A DNA stretch of 64,000 nucleotides from Ilyonectria destructans (GCA_020740775.1 JAHEWK010000023.1:806001-870000), one strand, 5' to 3'; positions 40,607 to 52,455 are shown, counted from the stretch's first letter. Notes: generated by a model not told the origin, from the sequence alone. Numbers and translations are program-made.

Positions 40607-42420
40607 GCTCCAACTGCTTCTCTCGAGGAGCATTTTCCCATTTGGTGCCCACGAGGCCATTCGAGATGTTGTCGAATACAGTACCATTGAATAGCACGGG
40701 TTCCTGTAAACTTATAAGCCCAGAAACTAATGGGATTCACCAGCTATTGCGATTGAAACGCACCTGTTGAACTAGTCGCACATTGGTTCGAAGCCAGCCC
40801 AGGTTCAGTTTCTCAATCGGAACCCCATCCAGAGTAATCGACCCGCTGTTGGGATTGTACCACCGTTCTAAGAGGCCAACGACTGTACTCTTTCCTGATC
40901 CACTGGCGCCCTGCGAAGTGCCATTTGTTTAGCCGATAATACGCGTTTTCCAAGATGACAAAACTTACAACCAAGGCCGTGACCTTTCCGGCGGGTACAT
41001 GCAGCGAAAAGTCGTCGAGGACCTTTGTGCCTGGTCGGGTAGGATACGTGAAGCTAACTCCCCGCAACTCCACTGTACCAGTCACGTTTTCAGGTGCATC
41101 TCCACCAACATCGAATGGATTGATCTTGGACTCTCGATCTATCAGAGAGAAGAGCTGAGAAGCTGCAGTTGCTGCACGAGTGAAGGCCATGATGTTGGGC
41201 GCAGTTGCACTAAGCATGCTTGAAGCGATGATAACAGACATCAGGACACTAAGGAGTGTTAGCATGCGCACTTGAAAGAATATTCTTTCGCGGGGTTGTG
41301 ACGAACGTGAAGACTGTGCCGATGCTATCGATTTCACCTTTGGCATACATGTTTATGCCCTGCCAGAATGCCAAACCCATTCCAGCATAGGTTGTAAAGT
41401 ACTGAACAGCAATCATTATGCCATAGAGGATATTCTTCTTTAAACCGAGATGTAGAGCGTTGGTGAGATACTTGTCGAAGTTTTCAACAAGCCTTGGCCG
41501 CAGGCCGAATGCCTTTACCGTCCGCACACTGCCCAGCACGCCTTCGGTATATGAGCCTGCCTGTGCGTGGACATCTAAGATCTGACTCTCAATGCCGGTA
41601 TCAAACGCGGACGTGATGCCCACGACAATGACAATCGTAGGGACAATGCAAATGATAATGGCAGCCAACTTCCAGTGAACCACGAAAGCGATAACAAAGC
41701 ACCCGATGAAAGTAGCGATAGTCTGGAAGACTTGTCCAAGTTTCTCCGCGATGCCTGCCTGTATCAAGGCCCCGTTCGAAGTTGCCTGGGCAGCAATGGC
41801 ACCGCCCTCGCCCTCGTCGAAAAAGGCGATCTCTTGGCTCAAGGCCGCGCGCAAATATGACCGGCGAATGTTGCGTGTGATGCGGTAGGCGGAGATGCTC
41901 GAAAGGACGCTGAATATGTAGATCAGGAAGAGCCTCGCGATGCCCAGGTAAACGAAGTATAACCTAGATGTGTTGATACTTAGCACTGCTTCTATGCCAT
42001 CGAGGCTCGATGCAGAATTTGACAACTCACGCGTATTTGGAAACAGAGTCAATGAAATTGCTGATCTCGAAGTCTCCGCCAGAAAAGTCGCCCATTACAG
42101 TGAGAAAATCGCCCATAACTAGGTTAGCATGGCCACAGCTACACCCGAGCCAAGTGCTGCGACGAGAGAAATGCCCAGCAATGCTTTGTCCGTGGTCGTG
42201 CAGTACGAGAATACTCTCTGCTCGGCGAAAAGAGACATCCGATGTCAATTACATGTCGGAAGAGGGCTAGAATAGGATAGGAACGTACCACGTAGGCTTG
42301 AAAGGCCGTCTGCTTCTTAGGACTCTCTCCTGGCTCGTTGTCGACGGGCTTTTCCACTTCATGGCTCCCAAGGGGCAAGGTGGCTTCGTCGCCACCTTTC
42401 GAATCCTGTTTAACACCCAT
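40607..42420 (-). pseudogene. ABC-B (MDR-type) transporter, truncated within the first nucleotide-binding domain
   Basis: The N-terminus starts MGVKQDSKGGDEATLPLG at 42420. Several exons encode the first transmembrane domain (for example FLIYIFSVLSSISAYRITR, the intracellular loop QEIAFFDEGEGGAIA, and LAAIIICIVPTIVIVVGI). The first ATPase domain follows, with the A-loop region GVSFTYPTRPG, Walker [10 protein letters not shown] and the Q-loop LVQQEPVLFNG. The frame runs into the hAT terminal repeat at 40606 just after REKQLE, before the signature LSGGQ and Walker B. The missing half is not on the far side of the hAT. As full MDR pumps are about 1300 residues, well under half remains. It cannot hydrolyse ATP. 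Confidence 0.85.
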
Positions 42421-43349
42421 ATTTAGGAGATTCGCGGCGTGGAGAGGTGGCGGCTCGTAGTTGGACGACTGTCAGTCCTGGATTAGATCAAAGAGATGCG
42501 GCTCGTCGATACTTATTCCAGGACCCTCCAAGCCATGCCCCCTTTCATGGTTGATGAGGGAGAACATCTCTGCGCATTCCGTCATAATCTCCGAGCCAGG
42601 TGTATTGTATCCCGAAATACATGTCAATGGGGGCAATTTGCTTGGCTTCCGCATGGACGGAAACCGCGGGGCCGCGTAGCCGTGACGCCGGTGGGCACAT
42701 TTTTGCCCGGATTTGGGATGCATCAATTGGACGAGATTCTCCCCGGAACACAACCAAAAGATAAGAGTATTGCTGCTGCTAGAGAATCAAGATAGAGTAA
42801 GGAGTCTCATGACGACTTGCTTGTGGAAACCTGCCTTTGTTGTTTTATAGTCCAGTACCCAAGCACTGTGGATGGTGCACTACGGCGCCCCACTCGCGTT
42901 ATGCAGGTCATCCTAACCCATCCCATTCAACACACCAACAAGCATCATAAACATCTACCTACCCTATTACAGGCGTTTCCGGAGCCATCAAAGTATTTTT
43001 GTTTCAACTACATAACGAACAGAAAGTGGACGGACTGATCTTCTCCACCGATATGTCGAGATTCTCCCGACACCGTTGGAGGCCTTGCGCGCGATAAAGA
43101 TGGAGAGGTTTACTGTAACTCGCCATAAAGACGGTTTATTATTCATAATTTGTCTAATAATAACTTGATCTGATGCGAATATACCGCGGAGGTCACATAA
43201 AGTGTGGTTGTCATGTAGATGTAGAAAGATGGATGACGAGCTAAGACGACAGTTGAGGACGGATGCATAAGGTCTCCTTCCTCACGTGATGTTACATATA
43301 ATGCCAGTCTTAAGCACCAGGCCCAAGACTGGTTCTTCACGTATCATGA
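42421..43349. other. Intergenic region without supported genes
   Basis: Short ORFs on both strands only. Ordinary base composition, no repeat ends seen. Confidence 0.5.
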
Positions 43350-44612
43350 TCATTCCCTTAATAGAACCGGAGGTATAGGTGCTCTATCCCCAAAGTCCGC
43401 AGCATGGCTGGCATACGAGTCGACTGGGCGATAGCGTATGGACCTTCTCGACTTTACAACCGTGAGACCCTCATCCCCGGTGAACGTCCTCCGGCCCTCG
43501 GTCGATGATAGATTCTCCAGTGCGTAACCTCCATCGCCAGTGGAGTTGGTATATGTTTCGTCTGATATGTGGCTCGATGTTGAGTCTCGAGCGATCTTTC
43601 CGATGAGCTCAGCCATGGACATTTCGATGTTGAGCTTGACAATGTATGCGAGTGGGTGAAACTGCATGTAGCTGTGGACATTAGCTAGCGTTCTGTGCGG
43701 AGGGTCGGATTGAGGCTGCCAGAAGCTGTCATCGAGGACAAGACCTACACGAAAGTATTCTTCAAGCTCATCATGGTAATGATAAGAACATCCATGCTGA
43801 GGGAGAAGCCAATGATGAACATATTGAAGTGGGCCAATCTTTTATACTTTGTCAAACCAAACATGACCAGGTTGACCCGAACGAGATAGATGTAGTAAAA
43901 GTTCAAGCAGCCGTCAACAAGGAGATAAATGACCTTCTCGCATCGGTCCCACCAGTCGTTTAGCCAGATGTATCGTTCTGAGATTTGTAAACGGGCAGGG
44001 ATCCATATGTTGTAGACAGATATGTTGACTGCTGTGATTAATATCGCCACGCCGACCTTTAGACGCCATGATTTTTCCGCGTCGGCCATGATGACAGCGC
44101 ATCGATTAATGATGATTTGAAGAAGGAATTGTACCTGGAAGTCTGGGTTAATATTATCCCAGGATAGACGAAGGAGAAACACTTACTTGAAGGGCCCAGG
44201 TAGTAACTGTGAGAATGATAAGTCAGCAAGATGCATGCATGATCAATAATGGATCGAACATACGGATGCAAAAGTAGAATGCGAAACTATAGTCCCCCAA
44301 CATTAGCATCGCGTCAAGCCATTGACCAAAAAGGAATCAGACTAACCTCGGGGGTATAATACCTAACAAATGCAGAAAACAAATTATGGCGAAAATAAGA
44401 CAGACGAGAATCTCCAGCCATATCATCACAACGTAGGCATTCGAAAAGACACGACGGCCGCGTCGCCTCGCAATGCGCGTCGTCTGCTTCACGGCCGTCC
44501 ATGTCGTCAGCCAGCCGAAGCCGATGGTAAACCCCCAGGCCAGGGACGCGATGATGAGATCAGTTTGGGTGACTTCTTGGGCGACGTAGTGCGGCGAGAG
44601 GAGGGTTTTCAT
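43350..44612 (-). CDS. Multi-pass integral membrane protein (unknown fungal family)
   Basis: A several-exon gene starting MKTLLSPHYVAQEVTQTDL at 44612. It has about six or seven hydrophobic helices: LIIASLAWGFTIGFGWLTTW, VVMIWLEILVCLIFAIICFL, VQFLLQIIINRCAVI, VGVAILITAVNISVYNIWIP, VIYLLVDGCLNFYYIYLV and FNMFIIGFSLSMDVLIITM. A hydrophilic Ser/Thr-rich tail follows. The intron near 43760-43685 joins NTFV to YMQFHPLAYIVKL. The layout resembles rhodopsin/PTH11-like fungal membrane proteins of unproven function. Exons are open. It is probably functional and probably in the plasma membrane. Confidence 0.7.
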
Positions 44613-45260
44613 GGCACACCCACGAGGCGAAAGCTCGGATGCATGATGTGGATTGCGGATGAACGGATCAAGCTTTCCACACTAGAGAGCGCGGCGGCGG
44701 TGCAATAGATGTAAGGAAAAATTGGCTAGGGGGACAAATGCCGCAGCTGACTTGGGCGACCAGTCCTAGTATTTTCGGGACTTCGCACGGAATTGCAACC
44801 GCAAGACCAATGCGAGACCGACTTGGCCGACTTGATGTTAGTATACAAGCCTCGTTATGCAGCGGCATGACTGCGAGTCGCGGCTATTGGACATGGGCAC
44901 GTTGGGGTAATTATGCAACCGGGCGACTCGCGGATGATTGCCACTCGTTCAGAGACATTCAGAGACATGGGTCCCATTAAAGTTCGCTCGATGGGACTCG
45001 ATGGGAGTCTCGATTCGGCCCAGCTCCCGGACCGAGCTCACGGCGTTGCGGTGCAGCGATCTACGGCACTTGTTACCGAGTTGAGGCTACCCCGGAATTG
45101 GGCGACGCCACGCCGGGAGATGGCGTCCGCTGTGGCAACACGTAGCGTACAATGTAGGAGCCTAGGGCGGCATGTGGCCGTTTCTCATGTGCCGCGGGCG
45201 AGTTAGCTCCGACTGTGTGTTTGAGGCGTTGGGCCTAGCAACGAGAGCTGAGGTCTGCTC
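44613..45260. other. Intergenic region
   Basis: No gene supported. Open frames here lack domain features. Confidence 0.4.
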
Positions 45261-45310
45261 GGATGGTAGCGGATGGTAGCGGATGCTAGCGGATGGTAGC
45301 GGATGGTAGC
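45261..45310. repeat. Five tandem copies of GGATGGTAGC
   Basis: A 10-bp unit repeated five times, with one G-to-C change in the third copy (GGATGCTAGC). Confidence 0.95.
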
Positions 45311-45807
45311 GCCATGGAATCATTCAAGCCTCGATGTAATACATTGCTAATGATCGGCTCCAACGACCTGCTTGCAATGACCATTACCTTTGCTTTCTAT
45401 GTGTTGAATGCGTATTACTCGTTTGACTTTTCTTAGTAAAAGAGGCACACCATGAGTCAAGTTGGAGAGCATCGTGTTTGCAAAATGTCATTTCATCTTC
45501 TAATAGCTCCACCCGCAGTCCAAGACCATCACGTGCTTCCTCGGAATCTGAGATCTCGTACGGATCTGCAATTTCGCTCGAGACATCTTGCAAGCGACCT
45601 GTGGAGAGCATCTCCTGGCACATCACATCTCATTCTGCGAGCTCCACGGCGATGCACTCAAGGAGGCACTTGAAGACGCCCAAATATCATGTCATAAATG
45701 CTGAGTGAGGCTTTTAGCGACGAACCATTTTACAAAAAGCACCTCATTTGATATCGCTGGGCACATCGTGCGAGAAGCCTGAGATGCATGGGGAGGGGCC
45801 CGGCCGC
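45311..45807. other. Unassigned stretch before the deleted hAT copy
   Basis: The minus strand carries an 80-residue open frame (45384-45626, with acidic EIADPYEISDSEEARDG) that has no recognised domain. It may be a gene fragment, but support is weak. Confidence 0.3.
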
Positions 45808-46893
45808 CAGTGTTGCTAATAATATAAACAATACGTATATTGGCAATATGGACCCCTCGCAATATTATTGTATTGTCAAAGGGTGCATATTGTATTACCC
45901 AATATGAACATGGCCGATATTGTATTGTATTGCCAAGAATCCAATATATTGGCAGTGTGACAATATATCCCATATATTACACGTGACCTTCATTATTCAC
46001 CTGCCGTGGCTAAAATATCGTCACCTTGAAAATCTCGAATCCCAAACCATGGGCGTTGTTGAGGCATCGAGGTCGTCTCTACTCCTTTGTGCCCTGACAG
46101 CAGCGGGGTTGCGGGGTTGGTGTTGGGGGACTGCTACCCTATAGCACTCGGTTGACACCTCCATGACGCCTTTTTTCACGCGTCATCGCGTGTCAGTTAC
46201 CCGTTGGCATTGTGGGGCAAGCAAGCATGCCAACCTCGTCCCGAGGTTGGGCGGAAAAACCCTTGTCAGCCGGTTTAATATTGTCACACTTTTTGGTGTA
46301 AAATGCCGTTTTTTGGCCCTTTATTCTGCCTCTAATCCATATATATATAATCTTTAGAAAATGGATTTAAATTAAGTAAGCTGAGGGCTTTAAATTGGAG
46401 ATCTCTTTTTCTATTTTACTTAAATTTTCAAGAAAAAAGAAAAAAAAGTGAAGTATTTTCTAAGATTTAAATAGAAAAAGAAATTGAGGTTCGTTTCAAA
46501 GCCCTCAGTCTGGCCAGTCTAGATATATTTTTTAAAGAATTTATATATATAAATTGGGGGCAGAATAGAGGGCCAAAAAACGGCGTTTTACACCAAAAAG
46601 GGTGACAACTATTAAACCGGCTGACAAGGGTTTTTCCGCCCAACCTCGGGACGAGGTTGGCATGCTTGCTTGCCCCACAATGCCAACGGGTAGTCAAATT
46701 GTCAACAAACAAATGAACTTTTCCTCCAAAGCGACAAGCCAATACAAAAAATATATTGCCAATATGGACATCCCGATATTGTATTGTGACAATATGGCAA
46801 TCTGCATATTGTATTGGTACAATATAGTGTAGGGTATATCATATCGTATGTATTGCAGTATATTGTTTTATTGCCATATTATTAGCAACACTC
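45808..46893 (-). mobile_element. Internally deleted, inverted derivative of hAT element 2
   Basis: 45808-46055 is the reverse complement of the right end of hAT element 2 (40360-40606), including the last transposase codons. 46695-46893 is the reverse complement of its left end (37864-38070). The transposase body is missing. Terminal repeats CAGTGTTGCTAATAATAT and ATTATTAGCAACACT bound a ~1.09-kb non-autonomous copy. A foldback MITE (46200-46690) is nested inside. No matching 8-bp flanks. Confidence 0.85.
46200..46690. mobile_element. Foldback MITE nested in the hAT derivative
   Basis: A 491-bp element whose arms (46200-46385 and 46510-46690) are near-perfect inverted repeats (tip CCCGTTGGCATTGTGGGGCA) of about 180 bp, around an AT-rich centre. 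TA lies on each side (46198-46199 and 46691-46692). It would fold into a long hairpin. Its size, TA duplication and lack of coding capacity suggest a Tc1/pogo-mobilised MITE. Confidence 0.85.
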
Positions 46894-47440
46894 TGCGAGA
46901 TATGGCTTTCGGTCGAGGTGGCGGCGAGGCGACGCGACGCGACGCCGATCGACACGTCGTCAGCTTTGCTCTGCGACAAACGCAAGCGCTATATTGTCAG
47001 TGCTCAAAACTTGGAACTGCAAGCGTTATATCCCAGATTGAGCTGAAGTGAACCTGGGCCATGACAGTCGGAGCATCGTTTCACTTGCCGTGTCCCGATG
47101 AAGTAACCATGCAGCTACACGTATACACCAGATGGCCAAATACGTTAAAAGCGGTCAATACATCGAGGTAGACTCGCCTGGTGCCAGCGTTTAATCGGAT
47201 GCTTCCCAGCGCATTGGACAGGGGCTGCCACCGCATTGACCCTTGTCCATCTCGATGAGAAGCCGAATGATTAGGAAGCAGGAAACTATCTGGAAATTAT
47301 TACGAAAAAAAATATTAAAGACGCTGGGAAAGACACAAATGGTAGACATCTCACGCTTGATTTAGAGGGCAAAACAGTCACATTCCACAGAAGGAAAAGC
47401 ACCGTTGAACTCAGACGCAGCTGTTTCAGGCCCAGACCTA
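46894..47440. other. Intergenic region left of the 47-kb element
   Basis: No gene supported. A short GGCGACGCGACGCGACG run lies near 46920-46940. Confidence 0.4.
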
Positions 47441-47492
47441 CGGTTGACTGTAGGGCTCACTGTCCCAAAACCCCATTTTCAAAAAATTTCAT
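47441..47492 (+). repeat. Left terminal inverted repeat of the 47-kb element
   Basis: CGGTTGACTGTAGGGCTCAC, then TGTCCCAAAACCCC and ATTTTCAAAAAATTTC. It matches 52676-52727 inverted, with differences only after position 31. The core TAGGGCTCACTG, then CAAAAC, also matches the tips at 24155, 26301 and 31754. Confidence 0.9.
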
Positions 47493-47679
47493 CATTAGAG
47501 CCACCCTAGCGTATCTTCTTCATAAGCCCGAAACCCCCAAATACATGAATATTCAATTAAAGCGAGAGGGATATTCCATATACAAGGTCATACAACAATT
47601 TTTCCCCCAGTTCACGTCATCTTTTCCCTGTCACATTCTCCATCAATACATATCAGCAAAAACACCAACTGTATTACAC

Positions 47680-48259
47680 ATGTCACCTCCAATTAACTCA
47701 ACTGCCAAGCAGCCATCAAATAAGGCTGCACTCACATCATGGGCTCTTACAAAAGCCCAATTAATACGGCCTGCAAAGGTGATAAGATGTCAAGAGCAGG
47801 CAACAGAGAGCCGTCTGTTACAGCTGAATACACGAGCTAGACAAGGGCGGTCTGCATCAACTGGCCTTGACTTAACCCGTACACAAAATATTGATGCACT
47901 ACTCATCTATATTTATGGGACTTCACGCACACCTTCCTGTATGCAATGTGCGAGAGGAAATGGCATTTTTGAAGGGTGTATCACTAAGAGTGATATTGCT
48001 GCTGGTGCATGTGCGAACTGCACATATTCATCGAGAGGAATTCGATGTTCATATCATGGTAAGCTATTGAACCTTTCTTTATATAACAAATACTAATCAG
48101 AATATATTAGATCGGCCAAAAGAAACACAATTATCTCAGTCCATAATAGAGAAAATCGTGAAGGAGTCTACACCTGATCAACTACGTGCATTTGGAGCAG
48201 ATCTAATTGAAAGAGCTAAGGTCCAAGAGGAACTTAGCTCCACACAGCCCGAAGAGTAA
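47680..48259 (+). CDS. Six-cysteine DUF3716-like protein
   Basis: Two exons (47680-48058 and 48111-48259) around a 52-bp GT-AG intron encode ~175 residues. The ATG at 47680 is chosen as the first likely start after the AT-rich leader; the frame is open upstream to 47545. CMQCARGNGIFEGC and CANCTYSSRGIRC give C-x2-C-x9-C-x10-C-x2-C-x8-C, matching the fungal DUF3716 pattern. The C-terminus is helical (STPDQLRAFGADLIERAKVQEEL). It is probably zinc-binding. It is the first gene inside the left terminal repeat and points inwards. No damage is seen. Confidence 0.7.
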
Positions 48260-48372
48260 CTAGTCTAGGGTTACGGGTGATGAGTCATTAGTGCTAATAT
48301 TCTCTTTATTTAAAGTGAAAAGTTTTGCGTACGCAAATAATCCAACTTAATCCTTCTTTATTATTCTCTACT

Positions 48373-49542
48373 ATGAATTCCACAATCTGTTCCAAGAAGG
48401 GTTATCTCCATTCTGTTGTATTGTAGTTAAACCCAGACTGGGCTCGTTGTTATTTCTGTGGAGATAATATTACACCTTTAACTCTCCCTTCTTCTGCCAA
48501 TCCTCAAGTTAATATGGTCGATTTGACTGGAGACAGCCCAATCCCACCTACACAGGCACGATCACGACAACTCCAGCATGCACCTGCACCTGCAATGACT
48601 ATCCCTTCCTACAATCCTGCTCAACTGGAATCCGCTGTCAATCAGGGCAACCAAAGCCGAAATCTCCACGCCCAAGCTACTCGAACGAAGCCGATACCTA
48701 ATACACCCATTGAGTTGTCAATTACCTTATATACAGCAGCATATAAGTGTAAACCAAGCGGTCAATTGGAGATCAGGAAGTGGCAGCCTGGATCTCCTAG
48801 TGTTGCTACGAAAGTTAGCAATTGTTTTGTTACAAACGCAACACACAACTATCCTTCACATGCCGACTTTGTAAAGTCAGTTGCAGGACGTGCAGCAACT
48901 GATGCAACATATCGGGCTGTTAACTGGGAGTTCATTTCTGCTTGCATCTGTAACAGTTCTACAAGCATTGTTTTCTTTTCTCAGGAGGTTCTTGAGACAA
49001 CTTCTCTTGCTGCATTTCTTACTGCAATCAATCCTCAAGGTCCGGTTCCAACCAAGGCCAATCTTTCACTTCTGTATGCTTATGAAGCGAAAGAGGAGGA
49101 ATCTGACATGATCACTCCTGTTCCAGTGCAAAAGAAGAAGGTCAAAGGCGAAAAGAAACTATCTCTTCCTATACAAAGCAATCCCCCAACACCATCTCCA
49201 ATCAATCGCAAACGAAAGGCATCTACACAAGCAGCTCCAACAACGGAGAGGAAGGTGAAGATAGACACGAAAAAGGAGGAGGTGTTGGTCTTACTAGAGA
49301 AGTCTAATGGAGAAGATGACTTTGCTGCATTCTTCGATACGGATGTGGATGGATCGGATTTGAATGGACGAGATGAAATAGTTGTGGAAGTAGCTGGGCA
49401 AGGTAATGAGGATTTAGAGGCATTTGTGTCAGATGATGGAAGTAGAGAAGTGATTGAGGGAGATGTAATTAGTACAGGGCGGAAGACTGGCAGTAAACAG
49501 CCACTGCCTCCATTAAGCATGGTAACTCGCCAGCGTAAGTAG
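48373..49542 (+). pseudogene. Accessory protein B of integrase element, one early stop
   Basis: A counterpart of the protein at 27074-28387. From ATG 48373 the frame reads CSKKGYLH, then CYFC, i.e. Cys-x6-His-x12-Cys-x2-Cys. A TAG at 48424-48426 lies inside the finger (CAG to TAG would be RIP-like; alternatively this is an intron end and translation begins elsewhere). Next is MVDLTGDSPIPP, a SUMO-interaction-like motif. A central region (residues ~115-235) contains NWEFISACICNSSTSIVFF. Then come basic clusters with VKGE and VKID, INRKRK, and an acidic tail (EDLEAFVSDDGSREVIEGD). The order and motifs agree with accessory protein A although overall identity is low. It ends 26 bp from the convergent integrase. 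Confidence 0.7.
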
Positions 49543-49567
49543 TTTCAATCCTCTTAAGTCTTTTCCT

Positions 49568-51157
49568 TTATTGATCTGCTGCTATCCATGATTCAAACAC
49601 ATCAATATCGATATTCTGAGCCTGTAGAAGTTGACTAAGTCGATCTCGCCCATCTCGGGGTCGGTCAAGTAAGGACAGTCGTGGTAAAGTCCCATTCTGA
49701 ATATAAAGAGCCAATTCACCTCGTAGGAGATTGTACTCATCCAAAAGTGGATGTGTGACAACGTTCGATATTGCTGGTAAAGAGCCAATTGTCCTTGTGA
49801 TAATATCTTGACAAATGGACATTGTTTCTTCTGGTAAGAAAACATCCAGATCAGATTGATCAAGATTAAAGGTTTCTTGACAGAATCTGAATCGATCGGG
49901 TGGAATCTCTTCAGCAAAGTTCCGTGCAGTCTCTGAATTGAGATCATGATATAGAACTGAGGGTTGTCCAGGTTGAACATGTGGTCGATTGGCTTGACGG
50001 CGAATAGAATGGCTATTCCAGACTCTTACAAATGATATCAAGTCATGCCGGATCGGATTCATAAAGATGAATAGAATAGCAATGCGATCAGGGAGAGAGC
50101 CGCCATCAAAGAGCCCATTCTCTGTTAGCCATTGGAAGTATGTCTAATCGAAGAGAATTAGTAAAGATCAATAAGAAATAGTAGAAACTTACCCTCCATG
50201 ATCCTCCACGTGCTTGATAAAGCCGATGCCACCAGCTTTCAATTCGAGTATTATGAATACTCCGTCCAAAAAACCAACAATCCTTGAACTCAATTGGAAC
50301 TAACTCTGTTCCAATTCGTTTCGATTCCCAGAAAGAAAGTAATGTAAGCCACACATCAGAGCTGTTTCCCCTCCGTGATCAGATCGAATAGCTCGTGGCA
50401 TCATACCACGCTGCCGCAGAACTGATAGATACTGTAAAGCAATATTCCAACTTGTTGCAGCAGAATATCCACAGTAAAACCATGTAATATATCGGGCATA
50501 CCCATCAATACCAGCATAGATCTCAAAGCCCCATTGCTTAAGCTTATCATAACCATCAAGGGACCATACCCAGTCAGGCCCTGGAACAATGAAGTCACGA
50601 CGTTGAAAACGCGCTTTACCCCATCGATCAGTAATGCTTTCAGGTGCAAAGTCTCGATAGACAGTGTACAATGCATCGCGACTGATAACATGATGTTGTT
50701 GCCTCATGTATGTGTAAAGATAGCCTCGACCAAAGTTTTGAATGACAGTTGAGACTTGAGACTCATCGTGAAAGAAAGTTCTTGCAAGTTGTTGAGCTAT
50801 TTGAAGCTGGTTATTGTCTTGCCGCCTGAACAGACCGAGTTCCCGACGGATCTTGCAAAGTCCAGTCATACTCAAGATAAACCCCTCATCTTGAAGCCGG
50901 CGTAGGATAATAGCATCTTTTAAACAGTCATCAAAGAACATTGACTTGATTCGCTCTCGTAGGGGTTCAGTATTAACTGTACGTTGTTGATGTACAAGTT
51001 CACATTGCTGTAAGAATCGGTACAGGACTGAGCGACTGACTTGAATATTATAATTGGTAGAAAGAGAAAGAATAATACCAGAGATTGGGGTATTTTCTTC
51101 ATGAAGAATAGTGATATCTTGACGGAAAGGGTTAAGATCTGTTCGAGGTCGAGGCAT
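49568..51157 (-). pseudogene. rve-type integrase with one frameshift
   Basis: MPRPRTDLNPFRQDI at 51157 starts a ~510-residue integrase related to the one at 28730-30280. It has helix-turn-helix segments, then catalytic D in WSLDGYDKLK, D in IRSDHGGET and E in HNTRIESWW. A frameshift near 50330 separates HYFLSG from ESKRIGTELVPIEF, and no GT-AG intron can bridge it. A canonical intron (about 50192-50144) joins GGSWR to TYFQWLTENGLFDGG. The remaining C-terminus is open to the stop at 49568. Apart from the frameshift it looks complete. Confidence 0.8.
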
Positions 51158-51169
51158 GTTGATTGAGGT

Positions 51170-51330
51170 TGAAAAGGAGAAGAAAAAGAGGAAAAGATAA
51201 GAATGGAGATAAATAACTTAAATATAAAATGTAATTAGTTATATGTTTATTAAATAACTGTTTAGTTACATATATTACTTAATTATATTTCTATTTAAAT
51301 AAATAACTAAATAAAACTTGAGAAATCTTT
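51170..51330. other. AT-rich divergent promoter-like region
   Basis: Very AT-rich DNA (ATAAATAACTTAAATATAAA and similar) directly upstream of the integrase ATG. It probably holds its promoter. Confidence 0.4.
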
Positions 51331-51476
51331 GTTTTGTTTCAAAGACAAAGTCTGTAAAGCTCTTTACAGCTCTGTTCATACCTGATCAGAACTATGCTAA
51401 TCATTATGCTTGAAATCTCAGAAACCCAAGCCCATATGTCCCCGTAGAGCCATGTACATAGCTAATCAGACATAAA

Positions 51477-52265
51477 CTAATCAGTATCATCATGAATATT
51501 GCCGTCAAGGAGTGCCTCGAAGACATTCTTCATGACTCTGAGCGATTTGTTGTCAAGACTCATGAGCTCATCCATAACATCCTCTGCCTTGTAGTCCCGG
51601 CCAGATTTTTCCTTCTTGCTCTTTTTCTTGCCCTTACCCTTCTGCTTTTTCTGGTGCTTGGAAGTGGCTCATCGTCAGAGGATTCGTCGCGGGATCTCTT
51701 GCTGCCACCTGTGGTTATTAGTGATAGATCCAGACCAGATATGTACATGTATGTACAGAACTTACCAGAGACAAGTGAGCAATGTTTGGCAGCACCACCG
51801 TAGTGGCAAGTGGCACAACCCAGGTGACATTTCGTCCAATGCCACATAAGCATTGAACGCACCAGTACCGTCCTTGCACTTCTGGCACGCCTGTTTGCCT
51901 TTGTTTTCTTGCCCGTACATGAACTTGACCAAGGAATCGGCGGCTTGAGGGCGTGTAACGTTCACCACAGGCATGACTTTGCCTGACTTGGTCTGTCGAG
52001 AACGTAGCTCAATGAATCGCATCATCTATCCAACAGTTAGCCATGTACAGGGCTGTACAGAGTCAATCGAGTAAGTACTCACGGGGAAATCAGCGTCACG
52101 GTCGAAGATCGCAGCGGCCTTGGCAGTAAAGGAAGCCTTGACGTCGTAGAACAACCGCGCGAACAAGTTCGCGGGCGACATGTCCACGGGGTCGACGTTC
52201 TCCTCAGATGGGATGGGAGTACCGTTGAGATCGTCAGGCAACTTGAACACAACCGTGGACGCCAT
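51477..52265 (-). pseudogene. Second six-cysteine (DUF3716-like) gene, frameshifted
   Basis: Exon 1 (52265 to about 52083) begins MASTVVFKLPDDLNGTP. The intron is GTGAGT to ATAG. Exon 2 carries CQKCKDGTGAF, and after a one-base loss CATCHYGGAAKHCS. The pattern is C-x2-C-x9-(Tyr for Cys)-x10-C-x2-C-x8-C, the same spacing as the gene at 47680. Another intron follows (GTAAGT to ACAG), then GSKRSRDESSDDEP. A second frame change leads to a Lys-rich tail and EDVMDELMSLDNKSLRVMKN, ending at TAG 51479-51477. The Cys-to-Tyr change is RIP-like. It points inwards from the right terminal repeat. Confidence 0.65.
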
Positions 52266-52421
52266 TGTTCAATGCGGTACAGGCGTGTATGGGCGTGTGG
52301 ACGCGTAGTCGAGAAGTTGTTGTTGTCTGATGATAAACGTGAAGCAATGGCGGATGATGTTTTGCGACATGGGCCAATGTTTCGCGATGTTTGGTGGTGT
52401 ACACGTCTGTAGACCAATGTT

Positions 52422-52423
<2 letters not shown>

Positions 52424-52455
<32 letters not shown>

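Noticed and set aside
44668..45206. ORFs between the membrane protein and the minisatellite
   Set aside because: No domain, no splice structure, biased composition only.
45261..45310. CRISPR-like array
   Set aside because: Contiguous 10-bp tandem units without spacers, in a eukaryote. It is a minisatellite.
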